Source: Sphingopyxis sp. (lineage in GTDB: Bacteria; Pseudomonadota; Alphaproteobacteria; Sphingomonadales; Sphingomonadaceae). Taken from it: a stretch of 64,000 nt of DNA. This document shows positions 19,995-29,172 of the stretch, piece after piece. The stretch covers positions 1-64,000 of the forward strand of contig NZ_JAIBES010000045.1 in NCBI RefSeq assembly GCF_019459305.1, written 5' to 3'. The notes beneath the pieces were generated by a model. That model ran no database searches, was not told where the DNA came from, and saw only the letters and a list, made by a program, of their open reading frames with translations. Made by a program: the position numbers and the translations under genes. Numbering within the stretch: position 1 is the stretch's first letter; every line of letters begins with the position of its first letter.

Positions 19995-20137
19995 CGCTCC
20001 CCCGGACCTCTTTGGTTTCTTTTCAAAACCAATCTGGCGGGGATCGGTACGGCTGGCAAGTGGCCTGCATCCCGAGGATGGCTTTCGCTGACCTCAAGAA
20101 GGCGCGCATCGCCCGCTTTTGGTTGGCTTTGAGACAT

Positions 20138-20246
20138 TCCCTCCCTCTTAGGGAGGGGTTAGGGGTGGGTGCGAGCGCTAGCGAGGCGAGCAAGAGCGCC
20201 GCCTTTAGCGGCTTCTCACCCCGCCCCCTCCCTAAAAGGGAGGGGA
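20138..20246. repeat. Imperfect inverted-repeat element
   Basis: Two arms face each other across about 60 bases: TTAGGGAGGGG (20148-20158) is the exact reverse complement of CCCTCCCTAA with its extra C at 20225-20235. Each arm is itself a small hairpin. The element lies in the 286-base gap between the alpha/beta hydrolase and pirin genes. It resembles the elements at 33593 and 35788 in layout but not in its central sequence. Confidence 0.65.
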
Positions 20247-20280
20247 GAAGAAATGTCGACTTCCGGTCGTTGGCCGACCT

Positions 20281-21162
20281 TCACGGATAGCTCACCGTCT
20301 TCGGCACCTCGGGAATCGGAATAAACTCCTCGCTATCCCCCGGAACGAGCGAAAATTTGCCATCCTTCCAGTCGTGCTTCGCCTGATTGATGCGATCACG
20401 CGACGAGCTCACGAAATTCCACCACACGTGGCGCGGCGTCGCGAAGGCTTCGCCGCCGAGAAGCATTACGCGTGCATCGCTGTCGGCGCGGAGCGTCATC
20501 GCCTGCCCGGGTTTCAAAACATAGAGGCTGTAGCGGTCGAGCTTTTCGCCATCGAGGCTCGCGTCACCCAGCGCGACGAGCACTGCGCGCTCGTCGGCCT
20601 CGGCCTCGACCGGAATGCTCGACCCGGCGTTCATCAAAATATCAGCGTAGATCGTCGCGGCATGCTGGGTGATCGGCGAGGTCGCGCCCCACAGACTGCC
20701 CATGATGATCCGAGCCGACACGCCGCCGTCCTCAATCAGCGGCAAATTGTCCTTCCCGACATGCTCGAATGCCGGATCGATCTCTTCCTTGCCATCGGGC
20801 AGCGCAAGCCAGGTTTGCATTCCCGAAATGCCAGAGCCTGTAGCGCGCTCGGCGGCCGGGGTGCGTTCCGAATGGACGATGCCGCTACCCGCGGTCATCA
20901 GGTTGCAAGCGCCGGGTCGGATAGTTGCCAGCGTACCCAGGCTATCGCGATGATCGATCGCGCCCTCGAACAAATAGGTGACGGTCGCCAAGTTGATGTG
21001 CGGATGCGGGCGCACGTCCATGCCGGTACCGAGGTCGAAATGCGCCGGACCAAACTGGTCGACGAAAATGAAGGGGCCGACCATCGTGCGCGCCTTGTTG
21101 GGCAGCGTCCGCCGCACTTCCAAGGCGCCCAGATCGTGGGTCGAGGGGGTGATGATATCCAT
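20281..21162 (-). CDS. Pirin-family protein
   Basis: The 293-residue bicupin shows the pirin signatures PFIFVDQFGPAHFD, DVRPHPHINLATVTYLFEG (metal-binding His pair) and GIVHSERTP. Bacterial pirins bind iron; some are quercetin dioxygenases, others modulate partner enzymes. The frame continues to 21297, but the ATG at 21162 begins the normal pirin N-terminus and lies 3 bases after the upstream cupin gene. It is the last gene of a bolA-cupin-pirin string. Confidence 0.93.
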   Translation of the reverse strand: MDIITPSTHDLGALEVRRTLPNKARTMVGPFIFVDQFGPAHFDLGTGMDVRPHPHINLATVTYLFEGAIDHRDSLGTLATIRPGACNLMTAGSGIVHSERTPAAERATGSGISGMQTWLALPDGKEEIDPAFEHVGKDNLPLIEDGGVSARIIMGSLWGATSPITQHAATIYADILMNAGSSIPVEAEADERAVLVALGDASLDGEKLDRYSLYVLKPGQAMTLRADSDARVMLLGGEAFATPRHVWWNFVSSSRDRINQAKHDWKDGKFSLVPGDSEEFIPIPEVPKTVSYP

Positions 21163-21164
21163 CG

Positions 21165-21539
21165 TCAGTCCAGCCTTTCCAGCGTTCGCCGCGTCTTCTC
21201 GGTCTCGACATTGCCGGTGTTCAGGGTTGATCCGGGTTCGAGCAACACGACATGGCAATCGCCGCCCAGCGCCTCGGGACAATGTTCGACACCGCACGGC
21301 ACGATGATGAACTCGCCCGGCTCCACGATCACGTCGCCGGTTCGCAGCCCCATTTTCATCCTTCCGGCGACGACGAGAAATAATTCGTCCTCGATATCAT
21401 GATGATGCCAGTCAAACTTACCGTCGAGCTTGACTAGCTTTACCTGAAAATTGTTGATGTCGCCCGCGACATGCGGGCTCCAGGCTTCGGGGATTTTTGC
21501 AAAGGCTTCGGCGAGATTGACCTTGGCGACCATCATCAT
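21165..21539 (-). CDS. Single-domain cupin protein
   Basis: The 124-residue protein is a small cupin with the metal-binding motif WHHHDIEDELFLV and the second motif PCGVEHCPEA. The substrate is unknown; such proteins are often mannose-6-phosphate isomerase-like or stress-related. Three ATG codons stand in tandem at 21539, 21536 and 21533; the first overlaps the bolA stop (ATGA) and is chosen. A longer reading up to 21659 would run through the whole bolA gene and is unlikely. Confidence 0.85.
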   Translation of the reverse strand: MMMVAKVNLAEAFAKIPEAWSPHVAGDINNFQVKLVKLDGKFDWHHHDIEDELFLVVAGRMKMGLRTGDVIVEPGEFIIVPCGVEHCPEALGGDCHVVLLEPGSTLNTGNVETEKTRRTLERLD

Positions 21540-21826
21540 TCTCCCGGCGCTGTTGCCTTGATCGCGAGCGCGTGAACGCGCTGCCCCGGTAAATCGCCGA
21601 GCGCCTTGTTCACCGTGCGTTGGCGGGCGACGCGATCCATCCCGGAAAAGCCCGCCCATTCGATGGTCAGGCTGAAATGCGATTCGCCCGATCCATCGTC
21701 GCCCGCGTGGCCGTGATGGCTGGCACTATCGTTGCTCAGGTTGAAAGTGGCGTCGGGAAAAGCTGCACGAAGCATGCTTTCCATCTCTTGCTGCACGGGG
21801 CCATTGCTGCTCATGGGGTTGACCAT
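21536..21826 (-). CDS. BolA-family protein
   Basis: The 96-residue protein has a BolA/IbaG fold with the family C-terminal element QRTVNKALGDL and VHALAIKA. BolA proteins work with monothiol glutaredoxins in Fe-S cluster handling. A His-rich loop SASHHGHAGDDG sits where the cluster-coordinating loop is expected. It is divergent from the J-domain gene and followed by the overlapping cupin gene. Confidence 0.9.
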   Translation of the reverse strand: MVNPMSSNGPVQQEMESMLRAAFPDATFNLSNDSASHHGHAGDDGSGESHFSLTIEWAGFSGMDRVARQRTVNKALGDLPGQRVHALAIKATAPGE

Positions 21827-21878
21827 AACCGCTCCGTCGCCAATTTATAAGACCTCCCCCATCTCTCGAAAGCGGATT

Positions 21879-22472
21879 TTGCCGACGCCCCCCCGCCCTA
21901 ACCGTTTCCATGGTCGCGTCCCGCGCGACGAACCCTGCGCCGCGCCCGGATGCCGTGAAGCGGGCGAGTTTCGCGCCCCGATGTCTTGGACACGCTCTCC
22001 GGACGGGCCGCCGCAATATCGCTGGCTGTGCCTCGACCATGTCCGCGAATTCAACGCGGGATATAATTTCTTCGAGGGCATGAACCCCGACCAGATCATG
22101 GCGGCGCAGTCGCCGACCGCGGGATGGGAGACCGAAAGTCGCAGCTTTCGCCCCGCGGGCAGCGCCGACCTGCCGCCGCGCTGGGCCGATTTCAAGGATC
22201 CGATCGATGCGCTGGGCGCGCGTTTTCGCCAGCGGATGGACGAGGCGCGGCGCGGGGCGGCCAATCCGGGGCTGACGCGCGAGGAGCATAGCGCAATGCA
22301 ATTGCTCGGCCTCGCCGCCGACGCCGACCGCGCCGCGCTGCGGCGACGTTACAGCGAACTCGTCCGCCGCTATCATCCCGACCGTAACGGCGGCGACCGC
22401 AGTTTCGAGTCGCGGCTGGGTGAGGTCGTCGCGGCGTATCAATTGCTCCGCAAGACCAAGGCCTTTGCTTGA
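21879..22472 (+). CDS. J-domain protein with N-terminal Cys motif
   Basis: The protein is about 197 residues. It begins with a short Cys-containing region (ACAAPGC-like: EPCAAPGCREAGEF) that may bind metal, followed by a linker and a C-terminal J domain with RRYHPDRNGGD. The frame is open from 21732, but that part would lie over bolA; the TTG at 21879 starts the normal-looking N-terminus, so the exact start is uncertain. Linkage of bolA, a J-domain gene and cobS is familiar in alphaproteobacteria. Confidence 0.8.
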   Translation: MPTPPRPNRFHGRVPRDEPCAAPGCREAGEFRAPMSWTRSPDGPPQYRWLCLDHVREFNAGYNFFEGMNPDQIMAAQSPTAGWETESRSFRPAGSADLPPRWADFKDPIDALGARFRQRMDEARRGAANPGLTREEHSAMQLLGLAADADRAALRRRYSELVRRYHPDRNGGDRSFESRLGEVVAAYQLLRKTKAFA

Positions 22473-22484
22473 GGGATAGGTGCG

Positions 22485-22922
22485 ATGAGCAAATTGGATG
22501 AGTCCCGCATCGAGGTGGTTCGCCGCCATATGGCACTTGAGATCACCCATGATTGGGACGGCGTGATCGCGACGTTCGATCATCCGCGCTACGAATTGCT
22601 CGGCCCCGGTACGGTGTTTGACGGCGAAGCCGCGGTGCGATCCTATTTCGCGGCGTCGCGCGAGCCGTTTCCCGATCAGGCTAACGAGGTGATCGCGATC
22701 GCCACCGATCCTGCGACCGACACGGTGCTCGTCGAATTCTGGCTGACCGGTACGCATCTTGGCCAGCTGAAGCTGGGGCTGCGCACGATCGAACCGACCG
22801 GCAAGGCGTTTCGCATCCGCATGGCCGCGAGTTTCGAATTTGCTCCCGGAGGCGACAAGATCGTCTGTGAACGCCCCTATTACGACCAGTCGGCGGTGAT
22901 GAAGGCGCTCGGGCTGCTCTGA
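22485..22922 (+). CDS. SnoaL/NTF2-like protein
   Basis: The 145-residue protein looks like a nuclear transport factor 2/SnoaL fold: a helix-rich start, then a conserved beta-sheet half including VLVEFWLTGTHLG. It has no signal peptide. The ribosome site GAGGGATAGG precedes the ATG and partly overlaps the J-domain stop, so the two may be one transcript. The ligand or reaction is unknown. Confidence 0.75.
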   Translation: MSKLDESRIEVVRRHMALEITHDWDGVIATFDHPRYELLGPGTVFDGEAAVRSYFAASREPFPDQANEVIAIATDPATDTVLVEFWLTGTHLGQLKLGLRTIEPTGKAFRIRMAASFEFAPGGDKIVCERPYYDQSAVMKALGLL

Positions 22923-23018
22923 AAAGGCGTTGCAAGCTGAAACCGACGCCTATACCGCGCTAGCCGAAGCGCCGGGCACCGGCGACTCTCTCCCGACCGC
23001 CTTCGCTGGACCTTTGAC

Positions 23019-24008
23019 ATGACCGATATTCCAAACAGCCTTCCCGACCATCACGGTTCGACGCTCCTCGCGGCGCCCGATATCGAGGTCGATGCGCGCG
23101 AGCTGTTCGGCATCGACATCGACATGAAGGTTCCGGCGTTCAGCGAGGCCGACGAACGCGTTCCCGACCTTGACCCCGCCTATGTGTTCGACGGCGACAC
23201 GACGCTCGCGATCCTCGCCGGCTTCAAGTTCAACCGCCGCGTGATGGTCCAGGGCTATCATGGCACCGGCAAGTCGACGCATATCGAACAGGTCGCGGCG
23301 CGGCTGAAATGGCCTTGTATCCGTGTCAACCTCGACGCGCATATCAGCCGTATCGACCTCGTCGGCCGCGATGCAATCGTGCTGCGCGACGGTCAGCAGG
23401 TTACCGAATTTCGCGAAGGCCTGCTCCCTTGGGCGCTCCAGACGCCGACCGCGCTCGTCTTTGACGAATATGATGCGGGTCGTCCCGACGTGATGTTCGT
23501 GATCCAGCGCGTGCTGGAAGCCGAGGGCAAGTTGACCCTGCTCGACCAGAATCGCGTGATCCGCCCAAACCCCTATTTCCGTCTGTTCTCGACCGCCAAC
23601 ACCGTCGGGCTCGGCGATACGAGCGGGCTGTATCATGGCACGCAGCAGATCAATCAGGGCCAGATGGACCGCTGGAACATCGTCGTCACCTTGAACTATC
23701 TGCCCGCCGCGACCGAAAGCGCGATCATTCTGGCCAAAGTGCCGAACACCGACAACGCCACGGTTGCCAATATGGTCAAGGTTGCCGATTTGACCCGCCA
23801 AGGCTTCATCAACGGCGACATCTCGACGGTCATGAGCCCGCGCACCGTGATCAGCTGGGCGCAGAACGCCGCGATCTTCAACAACCTCGGCTTCGCCTTC
23901 CGCCTCAGCTTCCTCAACAAATGCGACGAGGCCGAGCGGATGATTGTCGCCGAATATTATCAGCGCGTGTTCGGCGAGGATTTGCCCGAAGGCGTCATCG
24001 GCAAGTGA
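23019..24008 (+). CDS. cobS: Cobaltochelatase subunit CobS
   Basis: CobS is the AAA+ ATPase of the aerobic cobalt chelatase CobNST. The 329-residue protein has a Walker A motif GYHGTGKST at 79-87 and a Walker B-like [11 protein letters not shown]. Length matches the family. CobT lies 2.7 kb downstream, but no cobN is in the window. In alphaproteobacteria that lack the rest of the B12 pathway, CobS/CobT homologues may serve other MoxR-like roles. Confidence 0.95.
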   Translation: MTDIPNSLPDHHGSTLLAAPDIEVDARELFGIDIDMKVPAFSEADERVPDLDPAYVFDGDTTLAILAGFKFNRRVMVQGYHGTGKSTHIEQVAARLKWPCIRVNLDAHISRIDLVGRDAIVLRDGQQVTEFREGLLPWALQTPTALVFDEYDAGRPDVMFVIQRVLEAEGKLTLLDQNRVIRPNPYFRLFSTANTVGLGDTSGLYHGTQQINQGQMDRWNIVVTLNYLPAATESAIILAKVPNTDNATVANMVKVADLTRQGFINGDISTVMSPRTVISWAQNAAIFNNLGFAFRLSFLNKCDEAERMIVAEYYQRVFGEDLPEGVIGK

Positions 24009-24010
24009 CG

Positions 24011-25198
24011 ATGATGCGCCGCCTGATGGTGGCCGCAACCGCGTTGGCGCTGTCGGGTTGCAGCATCGCTGCCGTCGATTATGGCCCGGTTCGCCACGCC
24101 GAATATGTCGCCGATCCGCGCTGTACGGCGCAGCCGGGTGCGGTGGTCGATGGCGACGCCTTGGCGTTGTTCTTTGCCACCACCCGCCTGCCCGACTGCC
24201 GCACTGGCGATATCAGCATGCTCCGCCACCGCGGTGACAAGATCCGCTATGGCCGTTTTGCCGTGCCGCGCGAGGTTGAGGTAGGAGGCAAGAAAGAGCT
24301 CCGCACGCCGATGGCGTTTCAGGCGTCGGCCGATTGGTGGACGGCATTGCAGGCCGAGACCGATCGGCGGCAGGGCCGCGTCCTGCTTTATGTCCATGGC
24401 TATCGCGAGACGTTCGAGACGACATCGAAGGATGCCGCACAGATCGCGCGGATGACCGGCTTTGACGGGCCGGTGATCGAATATAGCTGGCCGTCGCAGG
24501 GCGAAGTGCTGAGCTACGCGGTCGATGAGACCAATATGTATCATGACGTCCGCAATTTCCGTGATTTCCTGAAGACGCTCGCCGAGCGGCCGTGGGTCAA
24601 GGAAATCGTCGTCGTTTCGCACTCGCTGGGAGCGCGGCTGGTCATTCCGGCCATCGCCTATGTTGATCGCACGTCGAGCAATGCCGACAGCAGCAATATT
24701 TCGAACGTCATCCTCGCGTCACCCGACATCGACCGCGAGACATTCGAACGCGACATCGAGGAAGAGGTGCTGTCGGCGCGGCGCGTCGCCAACAACCGGC
24801 GGATCACCGTCTATGTCTCGCACGCCGACAAGGCGCTCGCCGCGTCGCGCGCCCTGCACGGCTATCCGCGGCTCGGTTCGCCTTATTGTTTCGATCCGTT
24901 CGAGGCGGCCGACCTGAAAGCCAAGGGGCTGCCGGTGCGCTGTTATCCGGTGTCAGTTGCCGGATTGACCGTTGTCGACACCACCGATGTGTCGCGCAGC
25001 GCGACCGGGCACAGCAATTTCCTGCGCAGCGCGGTCGCGTGCCGCGATTTCGTCGATGTCGTCGCGGACAAACGGGCGCGACCCGACCGGATCGCGACGC
25101 ATCTGGCGCATGTGTTCCGGCTGCTCCCCGATCCGGCTGAACCCAAGCCCGACGACGAAGCGATATGCAACCGCGTGCCGGTGGTTGCTGCGCCCTAA
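24011..25198 (+). CDS. DUF900-type alpha/beta hydrolase lipoprotein
   Basis: The 395-residue protein starts with a lipoprotein signal ending in LALSGC (C16). A DUF900 alpha/beta hydrolase domain follows, with LLYVHGYRETFE in the oxyanion region and the nucleophile elbow VVSHSLGAR. It begins 2 bases after the cobS stop, although the frame is open earlier (23921), and the two are probably co-transcribed. The substrate is unknown; an envelope esterase or lipase-like role is possible. Confidence 0.85.
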   Translation: MMRRLMVAATALALSGCSIAAVDYGPVRHAEYVADPRCTAQPGAVVDGDALALFFATTRLPDCRTGDISMLRHRGDKIRYGRFAVPREVEVGGKKELRTPMAFQASADWWTALQAETDRRQGRVLLYVHGYRETFETTSKDAAQIARMTGFDGPVIEYSWPSQGEVLSYAVDETNMYHDVRNFRDFLKTLAERPWVKEIVVVSHSLGARLVIPAIAYVDRTSSNADSSNISNVILASPDIDRETFERDIEEEVLSARRVANNRRITVYVSHADKALAASRALHGYPRLGSPYCFDPFEAADLKAKGLPVRCYPVSVAGLTVVDTTDVSRSATGHSNFLRSAVACRDFVDVVADKRARPDRIATHLAHVFRLLPDPAEPKPDDEAICNRVPVVAAP

Positions 25199-25326
25199 AA
25201 GCCGCACATGACGGCGAAGTCGGCCAGCCAGATCGCTGGCCCCTCGCCCGTCCACAGCCATAGTCCGCCCGCTGCGACAACCGCGAACAGCCCAAGTGCC
25301 ACCGCGTCCTGCCGCCGCACCCTCAC
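25195..25326 (-). CDS. Small single-pass membrane protein
   Basis: A possible 43-residue protein: a basic start MRVRRQD and one hydrophobic helix ALGLFAVVAAGGLWLW. The GTG start overlaps the MFS stop (GTGA), which suggests translational coupling. The stop overlaps that of the convergent lipoprotein hydrolase by 4 bases. No family recognised; the tight packing at both ends is the main reason to believe in it. Confidence 0.5.
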   Translation of the reverse strand: MRVRRQDAVALGLFAVVAAGGLWLWTGEGPAIWLADFAVMCGF

Positions 25327-26543
25327 GCCGGTTGCAGCCGCCTGACCGGCGCGTCGGCGATCGGCAGGTGGACGAGGCCCGCAAACAGCCCAAGCGCGAT
25401 CGAAATGCCCCACGCAATATTATAGCTGCCGGTGGCGTCAAAGATCAGTCCCGCCATCCACGCGCCGAAAAAGCTGCCGACCTGGTGGCTCAAAAACACG
25501 ATGCCATAGAGCATCGAGAGGTGGCGGATGCCAAAGATGCGCCCGACGATGCCGCTGGTCAGCGGCACGGTGCCGAGCCACAGAAAGCCCATCGCGCCCG
25601 CGAACACCAGCGCGCTGGCATGGGTAAGCGGCAGGAACAGGAACAGCGCGATGACCGCAGCGCGCGCGACATAGAGCCCCGACAGGACATATTTCTGGCG
25701 CAGCACATCGCCCGCGCGGCCAAAGATATAGGAGCCAAGGATATTGAAAAGCCCGACCAGCGCCAGCACCTGCGCGCCGATCCCGATCCCCAGCCCCTTG
25801 TCGTCGAGATAGGCGGGCAGATGCGTCGCGATGAAAGCGATGTGGAAACCGCACACAAAGAAACCGGCGTTGAGAAGCCAGAAACCATGGTGGGCCCCGG
25901 CTTCGCGGAGCGCCTCGCGCGCCGTCTGTTCGGCTTCGGCAGCGACGCCCGGCCCGCCATCGGTGCGACCGGCGACCCCGATCGCCAGCAATCCACATAG
26001 CGCGACCAGTCCCGCCATGATCCATAGCGTCTGGTGATAGCCGACTTCGCCGAGCAGCATCGATGCGAGCGGCACGACAAGGAACTGCCCGAGCGACCCG
26101 CCCGCGGTAACGATGCCGAACGCGCTGCTGCGCTTTTCGGGGCTGACGACGCGCCCGACCGCGCCGAGCACAACGACAAAAGTCGTCGCCGACTGCGCCA
26201 TACCGATAAAAATGCCGAAGCTGATATGCAGCCCGATCGCATCGGTCGCAAACGCCGCGCCGATCAAGCCGAGCGCGTAAAGGAGCGCGCCCCCTAGCAC
26301 GACGCGGCCCGCGCCATGCTTGTCGGCCAGCGCGCCGACGAACGGCTGAACCAGTCCGAAGAGCAGGTTCTGGAGCGCCATCGCGAGGCCGAAGTCGGAT
26401 CGGCTGATCCCGATATCGACGCTCATCTGCGGCAGGAACAGCCCGAACGACTGGCGGACGCCCATCGCCAGCGTGACGATGAACGCCGCGCAGGCGATGA
26501 CGATCCAAGGCTTTTTCATTAGGGACAGGGCGGGAGAGCTCAT
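25323..26543 (-). CDS. MFS transporter, OxlT/NarK-like group
   Basis: The 406-residue inner-membrane carrier has twelve predicted helices and the family A-type loop GALADKHGAGRV between helices 2 and 3. The start at 26543 is taken as the first ATG; a second ATG at 26519 (MKKPWIVI) is directly before helix 1 and may be used instead. Substrate unknown; this branch of MFS often moves monocarboxylates or dicarboxylates. The small membrane protein at 25195 is coupled to its stop. Confidence 0.88.
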   Translation of the reverse strand: MSSPALSLMKKPWIVIACAAFIVTLAMGVRQSFGLFLPQMSVDIGISRSDFGLAMALQNLLFGLVQPFVGALADKHGAGRVVLGGALLYALGLIGAAFATDAIGLHISFGIFIGMAQSATTFVVVLGAVGRVVSPEKRSSAFGIVTAGGSLGQFLVVPLASMLLGEVGYHQTLWIMAGLVALCGLLAIGVAGRTDGGPGVAAEAEQTAREALREAGAHHGFWLLNAGFFVCGFHIAFIATHLPAYLDDKGLGIGIGAQVLALVGLFNILGSYIFGRAGDVLRQKYVLSGLYVARAAVIALFLFLPLTHASALVFAGAMGFLWLGTVPLTSGIVGRIFGIRHLSMLYGIVFLSHQVGSFFGAWMAGLIFDATGSYNIAWGISIALGLFAGLVHLPIADAPVRRLQPA

Positions 26544-26613
26544 CCCAGCCGGATGCGCCCGCGCCTGAACGGCGTCAAGCGAGCTTAGCTATCTGGTTAT
26601 CTACTCCCTATTC

Positions 26614-26640
26614 GTCACCCCGGATCATGTCCGGGGTGAC
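26614..26640. repeat. Perfect 11-bp inverted repeat (hairpin)
   Basis: GTCACCCCGGA is followed after TCATG by its exact reverse complement TCCGGGGTGAC. It lies between the divergent MFS and cobT genes, so it cannot be a terminator for either. Palindromes of this sequence type are frequent between genes in sphingomonads; this is likely a REP-like unit. Confidence 0.75.
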
Positions 26641-26705
26641 GATCGCAACGAGAAATTTCTGGCTCTCTTCCTTCCTTCGTAAAAGCTAGTTAGAGCCGAC
26701 TCGAA

Positions 26706-28529
26706 ATGACCACCTCCTCGCCCCTCGACGATTTCAAGGCTGCGCTCTCCAGCGTCGCCCGCGCCGTCACCCGCGATGCCGAGGTTGAGGTAGGCTTTAC
26801 CGCCGACGCCCCGGCGCAGATCGGCAAGGCGATCAAGGTGCCGACCCCTTCGCGCACCCTGCCCGCCGATCAGGTCGCCGAAGCGCGCGGTTTTGCCGAT
26901 TCCTATGCGCTGCGCATGAAGCACCACAGCGAGAAGCTGCACGCTGCGGCGCGTCCAGCCGAACCGCTCGCCGCCGCCGCCTTCGACGCGATGGAACGCG
27001 CCCGGATCGAGGCTTTGGGCGCGCGCCATATGGACGGCATGCGCGCCAACTTATCGGCTAGTCTGGCGATGCGGATGCGCAGCGATCCGATTTCGCGCGC
27101 GCAGGGCCGCGATGACGTCCCGATGTCGAGCGCGCTCGAGCTTATGCTGCGCGAGGCACTGACCGGCGAGGCCGCGCCGCAGGGGACTGAAACCGGCCTG
27201 TCATTGGTCCGCGAATGGATCGCCAAGGAAGCCGGCGGCGACCTGACCGCGCTGTCGATGCTGCTCGACGATCAGGCGGCCTTTGCCGAAACCGCCAAGC
27301 TCGCACTGCGCCATCTCGACCTGATCCAGAGCGACGAACCACTGGAACAGGGCGGCGAGGATGGCGGCGAGGAGGATGAGAGCGAAGCCGACGAAAGCCA
27401 GGAAGAGCAGGACAGCGAAGACGGTGGCGCCGGTGAAAGCCAGGTCGATGCGCGCGCCGAAATGGCCGGCGATCAGGCAGACGACGGCGAAAGCGACCCC
27501 GACGCGCAGGAAATGGAAGCCGACGGTGAACCCGAAATGGGCGGCGAAGGCGATGAGGGCATGTTGCCCGTGCGCCCCAACCGCCTGCCCGGCGACATCC
27601 CCGATTTCAATTACCTGCGCTTCACCGAAAAGCATGATGAAATCATTCTCGCGACCGAGCTGTGCGATGCCGACGAACTGACCCGGCTGCGCGCCTATCT
27701 CGACCAGCAGATGCAGCATCTGCAGGGCGCGGTGACGAAGCTCGCTAACCGTTTGCAGCGCCGGTTGATGGCGCAGCAGAACCGCGCGTGGGATTTCGAT
27801 CAGGAGGAAGGCCAGCTCGACGCGGCACGGCTCGCGCGCGTGATCGTCTCGCCCGGCCAGTCACTGAGCTACAAGATCGAACGCGATACCGATTTTCGCG
27901 ACACCGTCGTCACCCTGTTGATCGACAATTCGGGATCGATGCGCGGGCGGCCGATCAGCATCGCCGCAATCAGCGCCGACATCCTCGCGCGCACGCTGGA
28001 ACGATGCGGCGTGAAGACCGAAATTTTGGGGTTCACCACCCGGACCTGGAAGGGCGGCCAGAGCCGCGAGGACTGGCTCGCCGCCGGACGTCCCGCGCAC
28101 CCCGGGCGCCTCAACGACCTGCGCCACATCATCTACAAGCCCGCCGACGAACCCTATCGCCGTGCGCGCAAGTCGCTGGGACTGATGATGCGCGAAGGGC
28201 TGCTCAAGGAAAATATCGACGGCGAAGCGCTCACATGGGCGCACAGCCGCATCATCGGCCGCCCCGAAGAACGCAAGATTTTGATGGTGATCAGCGACGG
28301 TGCGCCGGTCGACGACAGCACCTTGTCGGTGAACCATGGCGCCTATCTCGACCAACATCTGCGCCAGGTGATCGACTGGATCGAGAATCGCTCGCCGGTC
28401 GAGCTGTGTGCGATCGGCATCGGCCACGACGTCACGCGCTATTACAGCCGCGCGGTGACGATCATGGATGCCGAACAGCTTGGCGGTACAATGGTCGAAC
28501 AGCTCGCGGGATTGTTCGATATCGATTGA
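26706..28529 (+). CDS. cobT: Cobaltochelatase subunit CobT
   Basis: CobT partners CobS as the Mg-chelatase D-like subunit of cobalt chelatase. The 607-residue protein has an N-terminal helical domain, a very acidic middle section (about 215-290, Glu/Asp/Gly/Gln-rich), and a C-terminal von Willebrand A domain with the metal-site motif DNSGS beginning at D407. This order of domains is that of CobT. It is followed by a rho-independent terminator at 28543-28581. Confidence 0.95.
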   Translation: MTTSSPLDDFKAALSSVARAVTRDAEVEVGFTADAPAQIGKAIKVPTPSRTLPADQVAEARGFADSYALRMKHHSEKLHAAARPAEPLAAAAFDAMERARIEALGARHMDGMRANLSASLAMRMRSDPISRAQGRDDVPMSSALELMLREALTGEAAPQGTETGLSLVREWIAKEAGGDLTALSMLLDDQAAFAETAKLALRHLDLIQSDEPLEQGGEDGGEEDESEADESQEEQDSEDGGAGESQVDARAEMAGDQADDGESDPDAQEMEADGEPEMGGEGDEGMLPVRPNRLPGDIPDFNYLRFTEKHDEIILATELCDADELTRLRAYLDQQMQHLQGAVTKLANRLQRRLMAQQNRAWDFDQEEGQLDAARLARVIVSPGQSLSYKIERDTDFRDTVVTLLIDNSGSMRGRPISIAAISADILARTLERCGVKTEILGFTTRTWKGGQSREDWLAAGRPAHPGRLNDLRHIIYKPADEPYRRARKSLGLMMREGLLKENIDGEALTWAHSRIIGRPEERKILMVISDGAPVDDSTLSVNHGAYLDQHLRQVIDWIENRSPVELCAIGIGHDVTRYYSRAVTIMDAEQLGGTMVEQLAGLFDID

Positions 28530-28542
28530 TCTGAAAGCAAAA

Positions 28543-28581
28543 GGGGGAGCAGCAACGCCGCTCCCCTTGTTTGTTTCTTTA
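28543..28581 (+). terminator. Rho-independent terminator after cobT
   Basis: GGGGAGC (28545-28551) pairs with GCTCCCC (28561-28567) across a 9-base loop and is followed by the T-rich tail TTGTTTGTTTCTTT. It starts 14 bases after the cobT stop. Read on the other strand it has only a short A-to-T tail, so it serves cobT best. Confidence 0.8.
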
Positions 28582-28605
28582 ACACCCGGCCTCCACCGGA
28601 GGCGT

Positions 28606-29049
28606 CTATTTCGTCTTCCCGGACCAAGCTGCGGGGTCGAAACCCTCCAGCGTGTCACCCTTGGCACCCGCAGCGATTTCCTCAGCGGTCAGGAACTTGA
28701 TCGCGACGCCGCCGGCCTTCGTATTGCCCCAGCTGAGTGCGGTGATGTGGCTGTCGCCATATTTGGCGCCGATCACGGCGTCGGCGCCAAGCTTTTCTCC
28801 GCGTTCCCATATCTCGTCATAGATCTTCTGCTGCGACGGCTCTTTGCTGAAAATCGTCGCCTTGCGGACGCCCGCGGTCACGACGCCGACGATCTTATAG
28901 GGTTGGTCGGTGATGTCGTGCGGAAAGACCGGCACGCCCATCTCTTCGTTGACCACGACGTAGGTCACATCCTTTTTCTTCGCGACCGCCGGTGTCGCCA
29001 CGGCCATTGCCGTCACGGCGACCGCCGCAAGAAGGTTGATTCGCTTCAT
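28606..29049 (-). CDS. Hypothetical secreted protein
   Basis: Family not certain. The 147-residue protein has a clear Sec signal peptide (about 1-23, ATPAVA-K). The mature part has an alternating beta/alpha pattern, and the segment YKIVGVVTAGVRKATIFSKE with LGADAVIGAKYGD resembles YbjQ-like or heavy-metal-binding small domains. It is therefore probably a periplasmic protein. A ribosome site GGGGGAGCAC precedes the ATG. It faces the cobT terminator. Confidence 0.7.
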   Translation of the reverse strand: MKRINLLAAVAVTAMAVATPAVAKKKDVTYVVVNEEMGVPVFPHDITDQPYKIVGVVTAGVRKATIFSKEPSQQKIYDEIWERGEKLGADAVIGAKYGDSHITALSWGNTKAGGVAIKFLTAEEIAAGAKGDTLEGFDPAAWSGKTK

Positions 29050-29172
29050 GATAGTGCTCCCCCAATGGAGCGGCTTTCATCCGACGCACGGCGGGCCAAG
29101 GTCAACCAGATTTTGTCTTGGCAAAGCGCCCCGATCATGGCCTAAAAGTCGCCGGGGTTTCAGGGGGATATC

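Noticed and set aside
22950-24038. 362-residue frame antisense to cobS
   Set aside because: Shadow of CobS, which has intact Walker motifs.
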